From NCBI GenBank assembly GCA_963556065.3, contig CAUVYH020000005.1:566847-630846 (forward strand): a stretch of 64,000 nucleotides of DNA, in the 5' to 3' direction. The translations under genes and the position numbers were made by a program. Under the pieces are notes generated by a model that searched no databases, was not told where the DNA came from, and was given only the letters and a program-made list of their open reading frames with translations. This DNA comes from JBAXTE01 sp963556065 (GTDB taxonomy: Bacteria; Bacteroidota; Bacteroidia; Bacteroidales; WCHB1-69). Shown here piece after piece: positions 34,543 through 42,558 of the stretch (the stretch's first letter is position 1; every line of letters starts with the position of its first letter).

Positions 34543-35331
34543 ATGATCAAGAAAAAAGACGGCTTTACATTGGTATTTACTTTTGCCGGAGGTGTGATGC
34601 TGCTTTTTATTATTGCTCCGCTTTTGGGGATGTTTTTTCAGAGCAGCATTCCTCAATTGCAATCGACACTCAGCGACAGCGAAGTAACACAAAGCATTTA
34701 TATCACGATTATTGCTTCGATGGGAGCAACTCTGGCACTCGGTTTTTTTGCAATTCCTTTGGCATATCTTGTATCACGAAGCCGGAGTCGATGGAAGTCG
34801 TTAATTAATGGAGTGCTTGATTTACCGATTGTAATTCCGCATTCTGCTGCCGGTATTGCATTGTTGGGGGTGTTGAGCAAAAATGGAATCATCGGAAAGC
34901 CACTATCTGCAATAGGAATCGATTTCGTAAGTACCACGCTTGGAATATCAATAGCTATGGCTTTCGTTAGCGTTCCATACCTTTACAATGCAGCCCGTAT
35001 CGGGTTCGAAAATGTGCCGGAACGGCTCGAAAAAGCAGCTTATACGCTTGGAGCATCGCCCAAACGTACTTTTTTTTCCATAGCGCTGCCCATGGCTTGG
35101 CGTAGTTTGCTAAGCGGTTTTGTGATGATGTTTGCACGGGGAATGAGTGAGTTTGGTGCTGTAATTATTGTTGCTTATCATCCGATGACAACCCCAGTAC
35201 TTATTTTTGAGCGTTTTAGCGCATTCGGACTCAAGTATGCACAGCCTGTTGCCGTGGTTTTTATTACGATTTGCTTGCTGCTTTTTGTTGCTATTCGCCT
35301 TTTAAATAAACGGAATCATGATCGAAGTTAA
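34543..35331 (+). CDS. wtpB: ABC transporter permease, tungstate/molybdate type
   Basis: This 262-residue protein has six predicted membrane helices in a ModB/WtpB-like layout. The cytoplasmic EAA-like loop that contacts the ATPase is ERLEKAAYTLGASPKRTFFSIALP. GVLDLPIVIPHSAAGIALL and MFARGMSEFGAVIIVAYHP are typical of oxyanion permeases of the WtpB/ModB group. It overlaps the ATPase gene by 14 bases. No substrate-binding protein gene lies beside it, but molybdenum cofactor genes follow at 40139, supporting an oxyanion substrate. Sulfate is the alternative. Confidence 0.83.
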   Translation: MIKKKDGFTLVFTFAGGVMLLFIIAPLLGMFFQSSIPQLQSTLSDSEVTQSIYITIIASMGATLALGFFAIPLAYLVSRSRSRWKSLINGVLDLPIVIPHSAAGIALLGVLSKNGIIGKPLSAIGIDFVSTTLGISIAMAFVSVPYLYNAARIGFENVPERLEKAAYTLGASPKRTFFSIALPMAWRSLLSGFVMMFARGMSEFGAVIIVAYHPMTTPVLIFERFSAFGLKYAQPVAVVFITICLLLFVAIRLLNKRNHDRS

Positions 35332-36385
35332 AAATATATCTTATTCTGTCGATCGGTTTGCACTGAAAAACATCAGCTTTTTCATTAAAGAGGGCGATTA
35401 TTTTGCAATTATCGGCCCTTCCGGTGCCGGAAAAACAGTGATTATAGAATTGCTTGCCGGCATTATAATACCTCAGTCGGGGCAGTTGTTTTTGAAGGGT
35501 ACAGACATTACTCATCTGAGTATTCGAAAACGATCTTTTCCTGTTGTATTTCAGGATTGTGCACTTTTTCCACATCTTACGGCATTTAAAAATATTGAAT
35601 TCGGATTAAAAGAGCGCATGAAATCTTCTGTTGATCGTAAGAAGATAATTCATGAGCTGGCAATGGCACTGAACATAGAACATCTTCTGTTGCGTTATCC
35701 GGGGACCTTGTCGGGGGGCGAGCAGCAACGTGTTGCTATTGCGCGGGCGTTGGCCTGTAACCCGCAATTGCTTATTTTAGACGAGCCGCTGGCTTCTATC
35801 GATGAGTCGGCAAAGGATGAACTGATAAAGCTCCTTAAAAAAATAAATGCACAAGGAACGACCATCATTCACATTACGCACCATTACGAAGAGGTGCTCG
35901 CCCTAAGTAACAATATTGCGGTAATTCATCAGGGTGAACTTATTCAGTGGGGAGCAACCGAAGAGGTGCTTTGCAACCCGAAGCACCCTTTTGTAGCCCG
36001 GTTTATAGGGTATAAAAATATCTTTAAAGTTTCGTTTTTCTCCGATGAAGTTACGCATGCGCTAATTTCCAACACCTCAATCGATTTTTTAATAACCGAA
36101 AAAATTCACGGAGATGGGTATGTTTACCTTTCCGAAAATGACATCATTTTGTCATCGGCCCCGCTAGATTCCAGCGCAATCAACCATTTTTACGGAACCG
36201 TTACCAACATCCATCTACAACCCGAAAAAGCAGGAGTAACGATTAATATTGGGATCGATTTGCATTGTGTGGTGTCGTTACCGTCTGCAAAGAAACTCGG
36301 ACTTGCAATTGGAAGCCAGATCCATGTCAGCTTTAAAGCTACTGCAGTCAAAGTAATTCATTTAAAAAATAATATGAAAATTTGA
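35318..36385 (+). CDS. wtpC: ABC transporter ATP-binding protein, tungstate/molybdate type
   Basis: This 355-residue ATPase has Walker A GPSGAGKT, the signature LSGGEQQRVAIARALA, Walker B LLILDEPLASID and the switch His in IIHITHHYEEV. After residue 240 comes a C-terminal extension ending HVSFKATAVKVIHL, a TOBE-type beta domain that in ModC/WtpC binds the oxyanion and regulates transport. Together with the overlapping permease it forms the membrane part of an importer. Confidence 0.85.
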   Translation: MIEVKNISYSVDRFALKNISFFIKEGDYFAIIGPSGAGKTVIIELLAGIIIPQSGQLFLKGTDITHLSIRKRSFPVVFQDCALFPHLTAFKNIEFGLKERMKSSVDRKKIIHELAMALNIEHLLLRYPGTLSGGEQQRVAIARALACNPQLLILDEPLASIDESAKDELIKLLKKINAQGTTIIHITHHYEEVLALSNNIAVIHQGELIQWGATEEVLCNPKHPFVARFIGYKNIFKVSFFSDEVTHALISNTSIDFLITEKIHGDGYVYLSENDIILSSAPLDSSAINHFYGTVTNIHLQPEKAGVTINIGIDLHCVVSLPSAKKLGLAIGSQIHVSFKATAVKVIHLKNNMKI

Positions 36386-36710
36386 CTCCATTAAGGGTAG
36401 GTAGAAGTAGCGGTCTGAATTTTTCCTTTTTACTGAATTTGTAAAAGGCTATACAGCCATTTTTAAGACAAGATGAACGTTACAATAAATAACCACAAGG
36501 CTTGTATTTCTGCCGGTCTTTTTTTTTCTCTTTATTCGATGGAAGTCAATACAAAAGGAATCCTGTTAATCCTTCTGATTCCTTTAGATCGGGCTTTTAA
36601 AAAGCTGGGTAGTCTTTTTTTAAACAGGATGAACCTGGTTTACACGATAATATAATACAGAAACCCGTTAATCGGAACTTGTAATTGTATGATTTAAACC
36701 CTTTTAAAAT
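36386..36710. repeat. non-coding stretch with decayed AATCCTGTT/AACAGGAT-type repeats
   Basis: About 325 bases with an AAGGAATCCTGTTAATCC stretch and GATTCCTTT (36556-36588, forming a GGAATC/GATTCC hairpin), and further on AACAGGATGAACCTGG, with AAGATGAACGTTAC earlier. These are variants of the short CAGGAT/ATCCTG words that build intergenic arrays in many Bacteroidota. A 60-codon open frame inside is not supported. Confidence 0.45.
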
Positions 36711-36743
36711 AAAAAAGCCGGTGATTCAATCACCGGCTTTTTT
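36711..36743. terminator. bidirectional terminator between wtpC and the CAP-domain gene
   Basis: The stem AGCCGGTGATT/AATCACCGGCT with a two-base loop is flanked by A6 and T6, so it can end transcription in both directions. Confidence 0.88.
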
Positions 36744-36758
36744 GAAAAAACAGAAGAA

Positions 36759-39179
36759 TTATTTACATTCTTTGCAGAAAATTTTCTTTACCTCTCCGTT
36801 TTCCATTACCTGGAAGGAGAATTGTTTCATCAACTTACAAAACCTTGTTTTGTCTATAGCCAGACAACGTTTTGCCATAGCGGTAAACGAAGGGGTGAGA
36901 TAAAAATCTTCGCGATGGCTTAACAATGAAAAATACGTAAACAAAAAGTCGTCGGTAACATTTGGACTATCAACATAAGGATCCATTAATTTAATAGCAT
37001 AAGACAAATCACCATATTGAATAAAGATATCAGCCAACTTATAAGCATTTTGCCAGGTTACTTTTTCCAGTCCCAATGCAATTTGTTTAATTTTTTCGTA
37101 GGTCTGTTCAGCAGCAGCTACCATTGCCTGAGATACCGAAGTGTCGGCAAATTCCAAAATTTTAAACTGAAGTTCCAGATTTAACTTGTCGATATATTTT
37201 TTGTCAATAGTCTTTGAGGCATAAGCTTTATCCACATTTGCCTGCAAATCTCTCATGATGGTTTCGTTATTGATCTCCGTATTCATCACATCGCAAACGG
37301 TTTTGTTGTAGAAAGCCGATTCGTTAGTCGGATCCAGAGCTAAAAGTGGAGTTACACCTGCACACATATCATCGTTAATGTCTCTGAAGTAATTTTGAAT
37401 ATAGTAATAATTGGTCCAGAACGGTACATAGCGTTTATCTTTGCCCGGAATTTTCATTTCTATTGCTACTTTTGAATTGAAGCGTCCTTCCTGAACGGCT
37501 TTTACAATATGTTTTTGAACGGCAAAAGCATTTACAAAATCACCCTTCTCAATCAGTTTGTTGAATTTATTAATTACAAACGGTTGTTCGTAAGAGCCGG
37601 AAATATCGTATGTAATATCCATTACAATTGAAGCAAAGCGGTGTTTAGCTAAAATAGGTTCCATGTCTTTGAGTAATTTGCCTTTTAAGCTCATTTTTAC
37701 CTCATCGGGAGTGAGTTTTGCATAATCCGCAAATTTCGTGTTTTCCACATCGCGTTTAAACATTTCCCAACTGTCGGAAGTACTTATTTTATTGCTGATA
37801 TTTGCTTTTTGACGTCTTTTGATCGCATTCATAATGCTTTCGGCACGTTTTTTTTGCAGTTCCGTGTTATCCTTGTCGCTACCTTCCATCGAAGTATATG
37901 CGGTAATGCTCATTTGATTGATGACAAACTGAGGCTCATTAAGGGCTTTAAAGAAGGGCTCGATATCTTCTTGGTTATAGGTCGATTTGTTTTGAGCAAA
38001 GGGAACATTAAATGTAAGTTGCCCGTTTTCGGCAACAGGAACATAAACAGGACATTTAATAGTGCTGGTGTCGGGTTGAAACGTAAGCTTCTCTACGTAG
38101 CTGTTCGGATTTCTTTCGATATATACTTTTTGTATCGAACGGCAAACGCTCTTCTCTTTAATCACCACCAAATTGAGTTCATACTCGCCGGTTATTTCAG
38201 GAGGGAATTTTGCCAGTTCCACATATAATTTTTTCGATTTTTTATCTTCAATCTCGTTGTATTTGAGTATCTTTTTGATAAAAAGGGGTTTGGTCAACCA
38301 TCCGCGGTTTACTAAGTTGTTATCCTGAATATTCTCGTCACCGCATTTGAATTGATCCTTATAGACGATATCTATAGCCAAACCGTCTTTGCTTTTGCCG
38401 ATAAGACGTTTAAGCTGTTTATAATCTTTATATTCAAAATAAATATACCCGTCTTTTACAACCAATCCTTTTTGTAACTCTTCAAGGTTTTTTGCCTGGT
38501 CACATTTTTTACATTTCTTGGCATCATAGCCTTTTAGTCCGTATTTTTTTGTTGTAAAAGGTACGCTTAATTCTTCGCGGCGCGAAGCGGTCGGATTAAG
38601 CGATTTGGCATTACCCAAAACCGCAGATATATAAATGTTTTTATTATTTGCATCAAAAGCGAACCCAATTCCTGTAAGCGCCCATTTGCGGTTGAGCAAA
38701 ATAACGCTGTTCTTCGGATGGTTTAATATCGGCAAAAGAAAATCCACCGCTACATCTAGGTAGGTGTAATCTGCACTTTTCGATGCTTTCACTTTATTTA
38801 CCACTTCTTCAACAAATTGAGTCCCTCCAAATGATTTAACACGCATGGCGGTGGTCTTCATTCGGGGCATGCCCTCGGTTGTTTTCACCTCGTCCATTGC
38901 CATATAGTCGGCTTGATTTTGAGCTGCCGATTCCAAGACTTCATTTGAAGTAAGAGCATCTCCTCGCATCGTCTTGTTATTTTTACGTGCCAAATTAATA
39001 GCATCTATAATACATGCCTTTAATATTTTGGGATTGTAATTCATCACCGCAAAATTTTTGCTGTACTCTTTGTTGCTTTGCAATTCGGCTGCAAATGTAG
39101 TATCCCAAACTTGCTGCTGAGCGAGTAACCCAGTGGTGAAAAATAATGTTAGTAATGCGAATAAAGTAATTTTTCTCAT
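36759..39179 (-). CDS. secreted protein with N-terminal CAP (SCP/PR1-like) domain and OmpA-like segment
   Basis: The protein has 806 residues and starts with a signal peptide (MRKITLFALLTLFFTTGLLA, then QQ). Residues about 46-190 look like a CAP domain: YNPKILKACIIDAINLARKN, LESAAQNQADYMA and the C-terminal KWALTGIGFAFDANNKNIYI. Residues about 388-490 recall an OmpA-like peptidoglycan-binding fold (LTFNVPFAQNKS, ITAYTSMEGSDKDNTELQKK and RAESIMNAIKRR). The last 250 residues are helical, with TPR-like helices. It has cysteine pairs KKCKKCDQ (223, 226) and FCKECK at the very end. No such architecture is known to me. It is monocistronic; the role is unknown, possibly envelope anchoring. Confidence 0.68.
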   Translation of the reverse strand: MRKITLFALLTLFFTTGLLAQQQVWDTTFAAELQSNKEYSKNFAVMNYNPKILKACIIDAINLARKNNKTMRGDALTSNEVLESAAQNQADYMAMDEVKTTEGMPRMKTTAMRVKSFGGTQFVEEVVNKVKASKSADYTYLDVAVDFLLPILNHPKNSVILLNRKWALTGIGFAFDANNKNIYISAVLGNAKSLNPTASRREELSVPFTTKKYGLKGYDAKKCKKCDQAKNLEELQKGLVVKDGYIYFEYKDYKQLKRLIGKSKDGLAIDIVYKDQFKCGDENIQDNNLVNRGWLTKPLFIKKILKYNEIEDKKSKKLYVELAKFPPEITGEYELNLVVIKEKSVCRSIQKVYIERNPNSYVEKLTFQPDTSTIKCPVYVPVAENGQLTFNVPFAQNKSTYNQEDIEPFFKALNEPQFVINQMSITAYTSMEGSDKDNTELQKKRAESIMNAIKRRQKANISNKISTSDSWEMFKRDVENTKFADYAKLTPDEVKMSLKGKLLKDMEPILAKHRFASIVMDITYDISGSYEQPFVINKFNKLIEKGDFVNAFAVQKHIVKAVQEGRFNSKVAIEMKIPGKDKRYVPFWTNYYYIQNYFRDINDDMCAGVTPLLALDPTNESAFYNKTVCDVMNTEINNETIMRDLQANVDKAYASKTIDKKYIDKLNLELQFKILEFADTSVSQAMVAAAEQTYEKIKQIALGLEKVTWQNAYKLADIFIQYGDLSYAIKLMDPYVDSPNVTDDFLFTYFSLLSHREDFYLTPSFTAMAKRCLAIDKTRFCKLMKQFSFQVMENGEVKKIFCKECK

Positions 39180-39343
39180 ACAATTGTAGTTTAATAATGA
39201 AAATAATCAGCAATAATAAGCAATTTTTTTATTTTGTGAAATTTTATTTTGATTTTTTACCATTTTTAAATTAATTATTTTGCTGAGAATCTTTTCGCCA
39301 TTAGTTTTTTGCTTGATAATTCTTTTTGCTCAACGCATTTTTG

Positions 39344-39351
39344 TATTTTTG
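39344..39351 (+). promoter_or_regulatory. -7 box for the HD hydrolase/molybdenum cofactor operon
   Basis: TATTTTTG matches TAnnTTTG, 18 bases before the ATG at 39370. It lies inside the upstream in-frame extension, which is therefore not translated. Confidence 0.5.
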
Positions 39352-39369
39352 CAAAAAAAGTATCGAGGC

Positions 39370-40134
39370 ATGGAAAATTTGTTATTTGAAAAAATCATAA
39401 TGCAATATCATCGGTATGTTGAGCATTTAACGCTTTCTCAGGAAATGGAACTTAAATATCAGCACAGTAAAAATGTAGCGCTGGTTGCCCGGCAAATTGC
39501 CGACTTCGTGGTTCCTTCCCAATCTCAGCAACAACTTGTTGAAATTGCAGCTCTATATCACGATATTGGACGATACGAACAATTTTTAAAATATAAAACA
39601 TTCAACGACCGCAGTTCAGAAGACCATGCAATGATGGGAGTGACAATAATCCGGGAACAAAGGCTTTTTGACGGAATTGACACGGAACAGCAGGAAATAC
39701 TTCTTCATGCAATCGAAAATCATAACAAAAAAATAATATCTCCAACCATTTCGTCCGAAGCAACATTCATTTGCCGGGTTGTTCGTGATGCCGATAAATT
39801 GGATATTCTCGAAATGCTGTCTTCACACTTTCAAAAGGGGAACTACGATGTATCCGTATCGCTCGGATTGCCCGATGATTTAACATATAACCCGTTAGTG
39901 GTGAATGAGTTGTTGGGTGCAAAAACCGTGGATTTCACATTGATGCAGTCGCTCAATGATTTTAAATTGGCGAATCTTAGTTGGGTCTATGATTTAAACT
40001 TTGCAATCTCCTACGTGATGCTGTATCGGCAGAAATATCTCGAAAAAATATATCAATCGCTTACCGTAAAAACTCCCGAAATCGATATGGCTTATCAAAT
40101 GGTGGATGGAATTTGCGAAGCATACATACATTAA
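39370..40134 (+). CDS. HD-domain phosphohydrolase
   Basis: This 254-residue protein has the HD-domain metal ligands: His in LKYQHSKNVALVARQI, the HD pair in AALYHDIGRYEQF, His in SSEDHAMMGV and Asp in RDADKLDILEM. Such proteins hydrolyse nucleotide or phosphate esters; the substrate cannot be told. The frame is open to 39280, but the promoter box at 39344 places the real start at 39370 (MENLLFEKI). Its stop is four bases before the moeA ATG, so it is the first gene of the molybdenum cofactor operon. Confidence 0.82.
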   Translation: MENLLFEKIIMQYHRYVEHLTLSQEMELKYQHSKNVALVARQIADFVVPSQSQQQLVEIAALYHDIGRYEQFLKYKTFNDRSSEDHAMMGVTIIREQRLFDGIDTEQQEILLHAIENHNKKIISPTISSEATFICRVVRDADKLDILEMLSSHFQKGNYDVSVSLGLPDDLTYNPLVVNELLGAKTVDFTLMQSLNDFKLANLSWVYDLNFAISYVMLYRQKYLEKIYQSLTVKTPEIDMAYQMVDGICEAYIH

Positions 40135-40138
40135 AGTG

Positions 40139-41320
40139 ATGATAACATTTGAAGAAGCTTATGCAATGGTTATTGGTTCTGCCGATAGACACAACAAAAC
40201 GGAAAAAGTCCTTATTTTCGATGCTCTGAATCGGGTATTGGCCGATGATATTAAAAGCGATATCCCGATGCCACCTTTCAATAAATCGGCAATGGATGGT
40301 TATGCATGTCGTTTTGCCGATCGCAATCAAGCGATGCATGTCGTTGAAGTTATTGCGGCGGGGTATGTTCCGAAAAAGACATTAGGAGTGGGTGAATGCG
40401 CAAAAATAATGACGGGAGCGATGTTGCCCTTGGGCGCGGATGGAGTGGTGAAAATTGAGGACATTGAAGAGGTTGCAATTAATACGGTAATTTGCAAAGA
40501 ACTTTCCAATGCTAAAAACATCTGCTTTATCGGTGAAGACATTCAACCGGATACCTTGTTGGTTTCTAAAGGAACCTTGCTCCAACCGCAACATATTGCC
40601 GTGTTTGCCGCTGTAGGAAAAATGGAAGTGGAGGTTTATTGTAAAACAACAGTTGGGATTATCTCTACAGGAAACGAATTGATAGAACCGAATAAGACAT
40701 TATCCGAAGGGAAAATTAGAAACAGCAATGGATATCAATTGTTTGCACAAGCCTTAAAGCATGGAGCCCAGCCCAAATACTACGGCATAGCTTTGGATGA
40801 CAAAGAATCGGTTCGGCAGCTGATAGCGAAAGCTACTTGCGAAAATCGGATTACACTCTTGTCGGGTGGTGTATCAATGGGTGATTTCGATTTGGTGCCG
40901 GAAGTACTTGCTAACTTCGGGTTTAAGACGAAGTTCCATTCCATCGCGGTACAGCCTGGAAAACCGACTCTGTTCACGCAAAAAGAGGATGCATTATGCT
41001 TCGGATTGCCTGGAAATCCGGTCTCTTCATTTATCCAATTTGAGTTATTGGTAAGTCCGTTAATTCATAGGCTTCAGGGAGAAAACTTTAACCTGATTTT
41101 CACACCCGCAACGTTAAAAGATAATTACAGTCGGAAAAATGCAACCCGGAAAGCATGGATTCCCGTGTTGTTGGATGATGACATGCAGGTGTCTCAAGTA
41201 GATTATCACGGCTCGGCTCATATCAATGCTTTTGTTGAAGCAAATGCCGTGATGGAAATTCCGATTGGGGTTTTTCAAATAAACAAAGGAGAAAGAGTCA
41301 ATGTTAGACGAATTTCATAG
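40139..41320 (+). CDS. moeA: molybdopterin molybdotransferase
   Basis: MoeA inserts molybdate (or tungstate) into adenylylated molybdopterin. The 393-residue protein has the family core MPPFNKSAMDGYACR, a MTGAMLPLGADGVVKIED stretch, GIISTGNELIEP, VSMGDFDLVPEVL and AVQPGKPTLF, then CFGLPGNPVSSFIQFELLV, all conserved. It begins four bases after the HD gene stop and overlaps moaA by 20 bases. The ATG at 40139 is preferred over a GTG one codon earlier. Confidence 0.95.
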   Translation: MITFEEAYAMVIGSADRHNKTEKVLIFDALNRVLADDIKSDIPMPPFNKSAMDGYACRFADRNQAMHVVEVIAAGYVPKKTLGVGECAKIMTGAMLPLGADGVVKIEDIEEVAINTVICKELSNAKNICFIGEDIQPDTLLVSKGTLLQPQHIAVFAAVGKMEVEVYCKTTVGIISTGNELIEPNKTLSEGKIRNSNGYQLFAQALKHGAQPKYYGIALDDKESVRQLIAKATCENRITLLSGGVSMGDFDLVPEVLANFGFKTKFHSIAVQPGKPTLFTQKEDALCFGLPGNPVSSFIQFELLVSPLIHRLQGENFNLIFTPATLKDNYSRKNATRKAWIPVLLDDDMQVSQVDYHGSAHINAFVEANAVMEIPIGVFQINKGERVNVRRIS

Positions 41321-42101
41321 AAACATCAATTACCTGAGGATTTCGGTTACCGACCGCTGCAACCTAAGGTGCGTTTATTGCATTCCCGCAGAAGGGGTGA
41401 AGCTGATGAAACATACGGATATTCTTTCGCTCGAAGAAATTGCGGAAATTGTTAAAGTTGGAGTTCGTTGGGGTATTGATAAAGTGAGAATCACCGGAGG
41501 GGAACCTTTGGTGCGCCGCAATGTGGTTGAACTCGTCCGGATGATATCATCCATTAAAGAGATAAAGGACGTAAGTATGACGACCAATGGAATTCTGCTG
41601 TCCCAATTTGCGCCAATGCTTAAAGAAGCAGGGCTCCAGCGCGTGAACATCAGTTTAGACACGCTTAATCCGGAAACGTTCAGGACGATAACCCGCGGAG
41701 GAAATATCGATGAAGTATTTAAAGGAATTAGAGCCGCTCGGGAGTCGGAACTTTTTCCGATAAAAATAAACTGTGTAATCAAGGATAGTTCTAACGAACC
41801 TGATGCTGTTGCCGTAGCTGAGTTTTGCGAAAAAGAGAAACTTCAAGTTCGCTTTATTCACGAGATGGATTTGCATGGTGGCTTTTTTTCGACGGTTGAA
41901 GGTGGCGAAGGTGGACATTGCAGCACTTGTAACCGGCTCAGGCTCACGGCCAACGGATACATAAAGCCATGCTTGTTCAACGACTTGGAATATAGCACTC
42001 GGGAAATTGGGATTGATGAAGCTTTTCGATTAGCCTTCCAAAACAAGCCCGAGTGTGGAAGCATAAACTTGCATAACGAATTTAATAATATAGGAGGATA
42101 G
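41301..42101 (+). CDS. moaA: GTP 3',8-cyclase MoaA, compact form
   Basis: MoaA is a radical SAM enzyme that rearranges GTP to 3',8-cyclo-GTP, the first step of the molybdenum cofactor. Both iron-sulfur clusters are supported: Cys20, Cys24 and Cys27 in RCNLRCVYC, and Cys207, Cys210 and Cys224 (CSTC and KPC) near the C-terminus. ITGGEPLVRR binds SAM, and the C-terminal Gly-Gly that helps catalysis is there (NNIGG). At 266 residues it is some 55 shorter than typical MoaA; the loss falls between FIHEMDLHGG and the second cluster. The gene overlaps moeA by 20 bases. Confidence 0.9.
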   Translation: MLDEFHRNINYLRISVTDRCNLRCVYCIPAEGVKLMKHTDILSLEEIAEIVKVGVRWGIDKVRITGGEPLVRRNVVELVRMISSIKEIKDVSMTTNGILLSQFAPMLKEAGLQRVNISLDTLNPETFRTITRGGNIDEVFKGIRAARESELFPIKINCVIKDSSNEPDAVAVAEFCEKEKLQVRFIHEMDLHGGFFSTVEGGEGGHCSTCNRLRLTANGYIKPCLFNDLEYSTREIGIDEAFRLAFQNKPECGSINLHNEFNNIGG

Positions 42102-42103
42102 CT

Positions 42104-42556
42104 ATGTCCGAATTATCGCATATTGATAAAAGTGGAAAAGCAAATATGGTGGATGTCGGAGATAAGCCGGTATCACAACGGTTTGCCCATGCTTGGGGAA
42201 TGATTAAACTGAGTAAAGCAACCATCGCTTTAATTGCAGAGAATGAAATAAAAAAAGGAGATGTGCTTACTGTTGCTGAAGTTGCCGGTATTCAGGCTGC
42301 AAAACGAACATCCGACCTAATACCGCTTTGTCATCCGCTGCCCATTACAAAAATTGATGTTAAATGCACGTTGACCGATGCAGGAGTGGAAGTAAACACC
42401 ACTTGCAAGTGTACGGGACAAACCGGGATAGAAATGGAAGCTCTTACCGGAACAAGCGTGGCCTTGCTTACTATTTACGACATGTGCAAAGCCGTTGATA
42501 AACAGATGGTAATAGAACAGATTGCGCTAATCGAAAAAACTAAAAAAGAAATTTAA
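42104..42556 (+). CDS. moaC: cyclic pyranopterin monophosphate synthase
   Basis: MoaC converts 3',8-cyclo-GTP to cyclic pyranopterin monophosphate. The 150-residue protein starts MSELSHIDKSGKANMVDVG and has the conserved AAKRTSDLIPLCHPLPIT, followed by GQTGIEMEALTGTSVALLT and IYDMCKAVDK, covering the active-site Lys and Asp positions. It begins two bases after the moaA stop, and the last moaA codons provide a GGAGG-like sequence before its ATG. Normal length. Confidence 0.96.
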   Translation: MSELSHIDKSGKANMVDVGDKPVSQRFAHAWGMIKLSKATIALIAENEIKKGDVLTVAEVAGIQAAKRTSDLIPLCHPLPITKIDVKCTLTDAGVEVNTTCKCTGQTGIEMEALTGTSVALLTIYDMCKAVDKQMVIEQIALIEKTKKEI

Positions 42557-42558
42557 CC

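Noticed and set aside
36473..36655. A 60-codon plus-strand open frame after wtpC
   Set aside because: It runs through decayed repeat words, has no promoter or family signature, and its codon content looks random.
39280..39369. A 30-residue hydrophobic N-terminal extension of the HD hydrolase that would look like a signal anchor
   Set aside because: A TAnnTTTG promoter box lies at 39344-39351 inside it, so the transcript starts too late to encode it.
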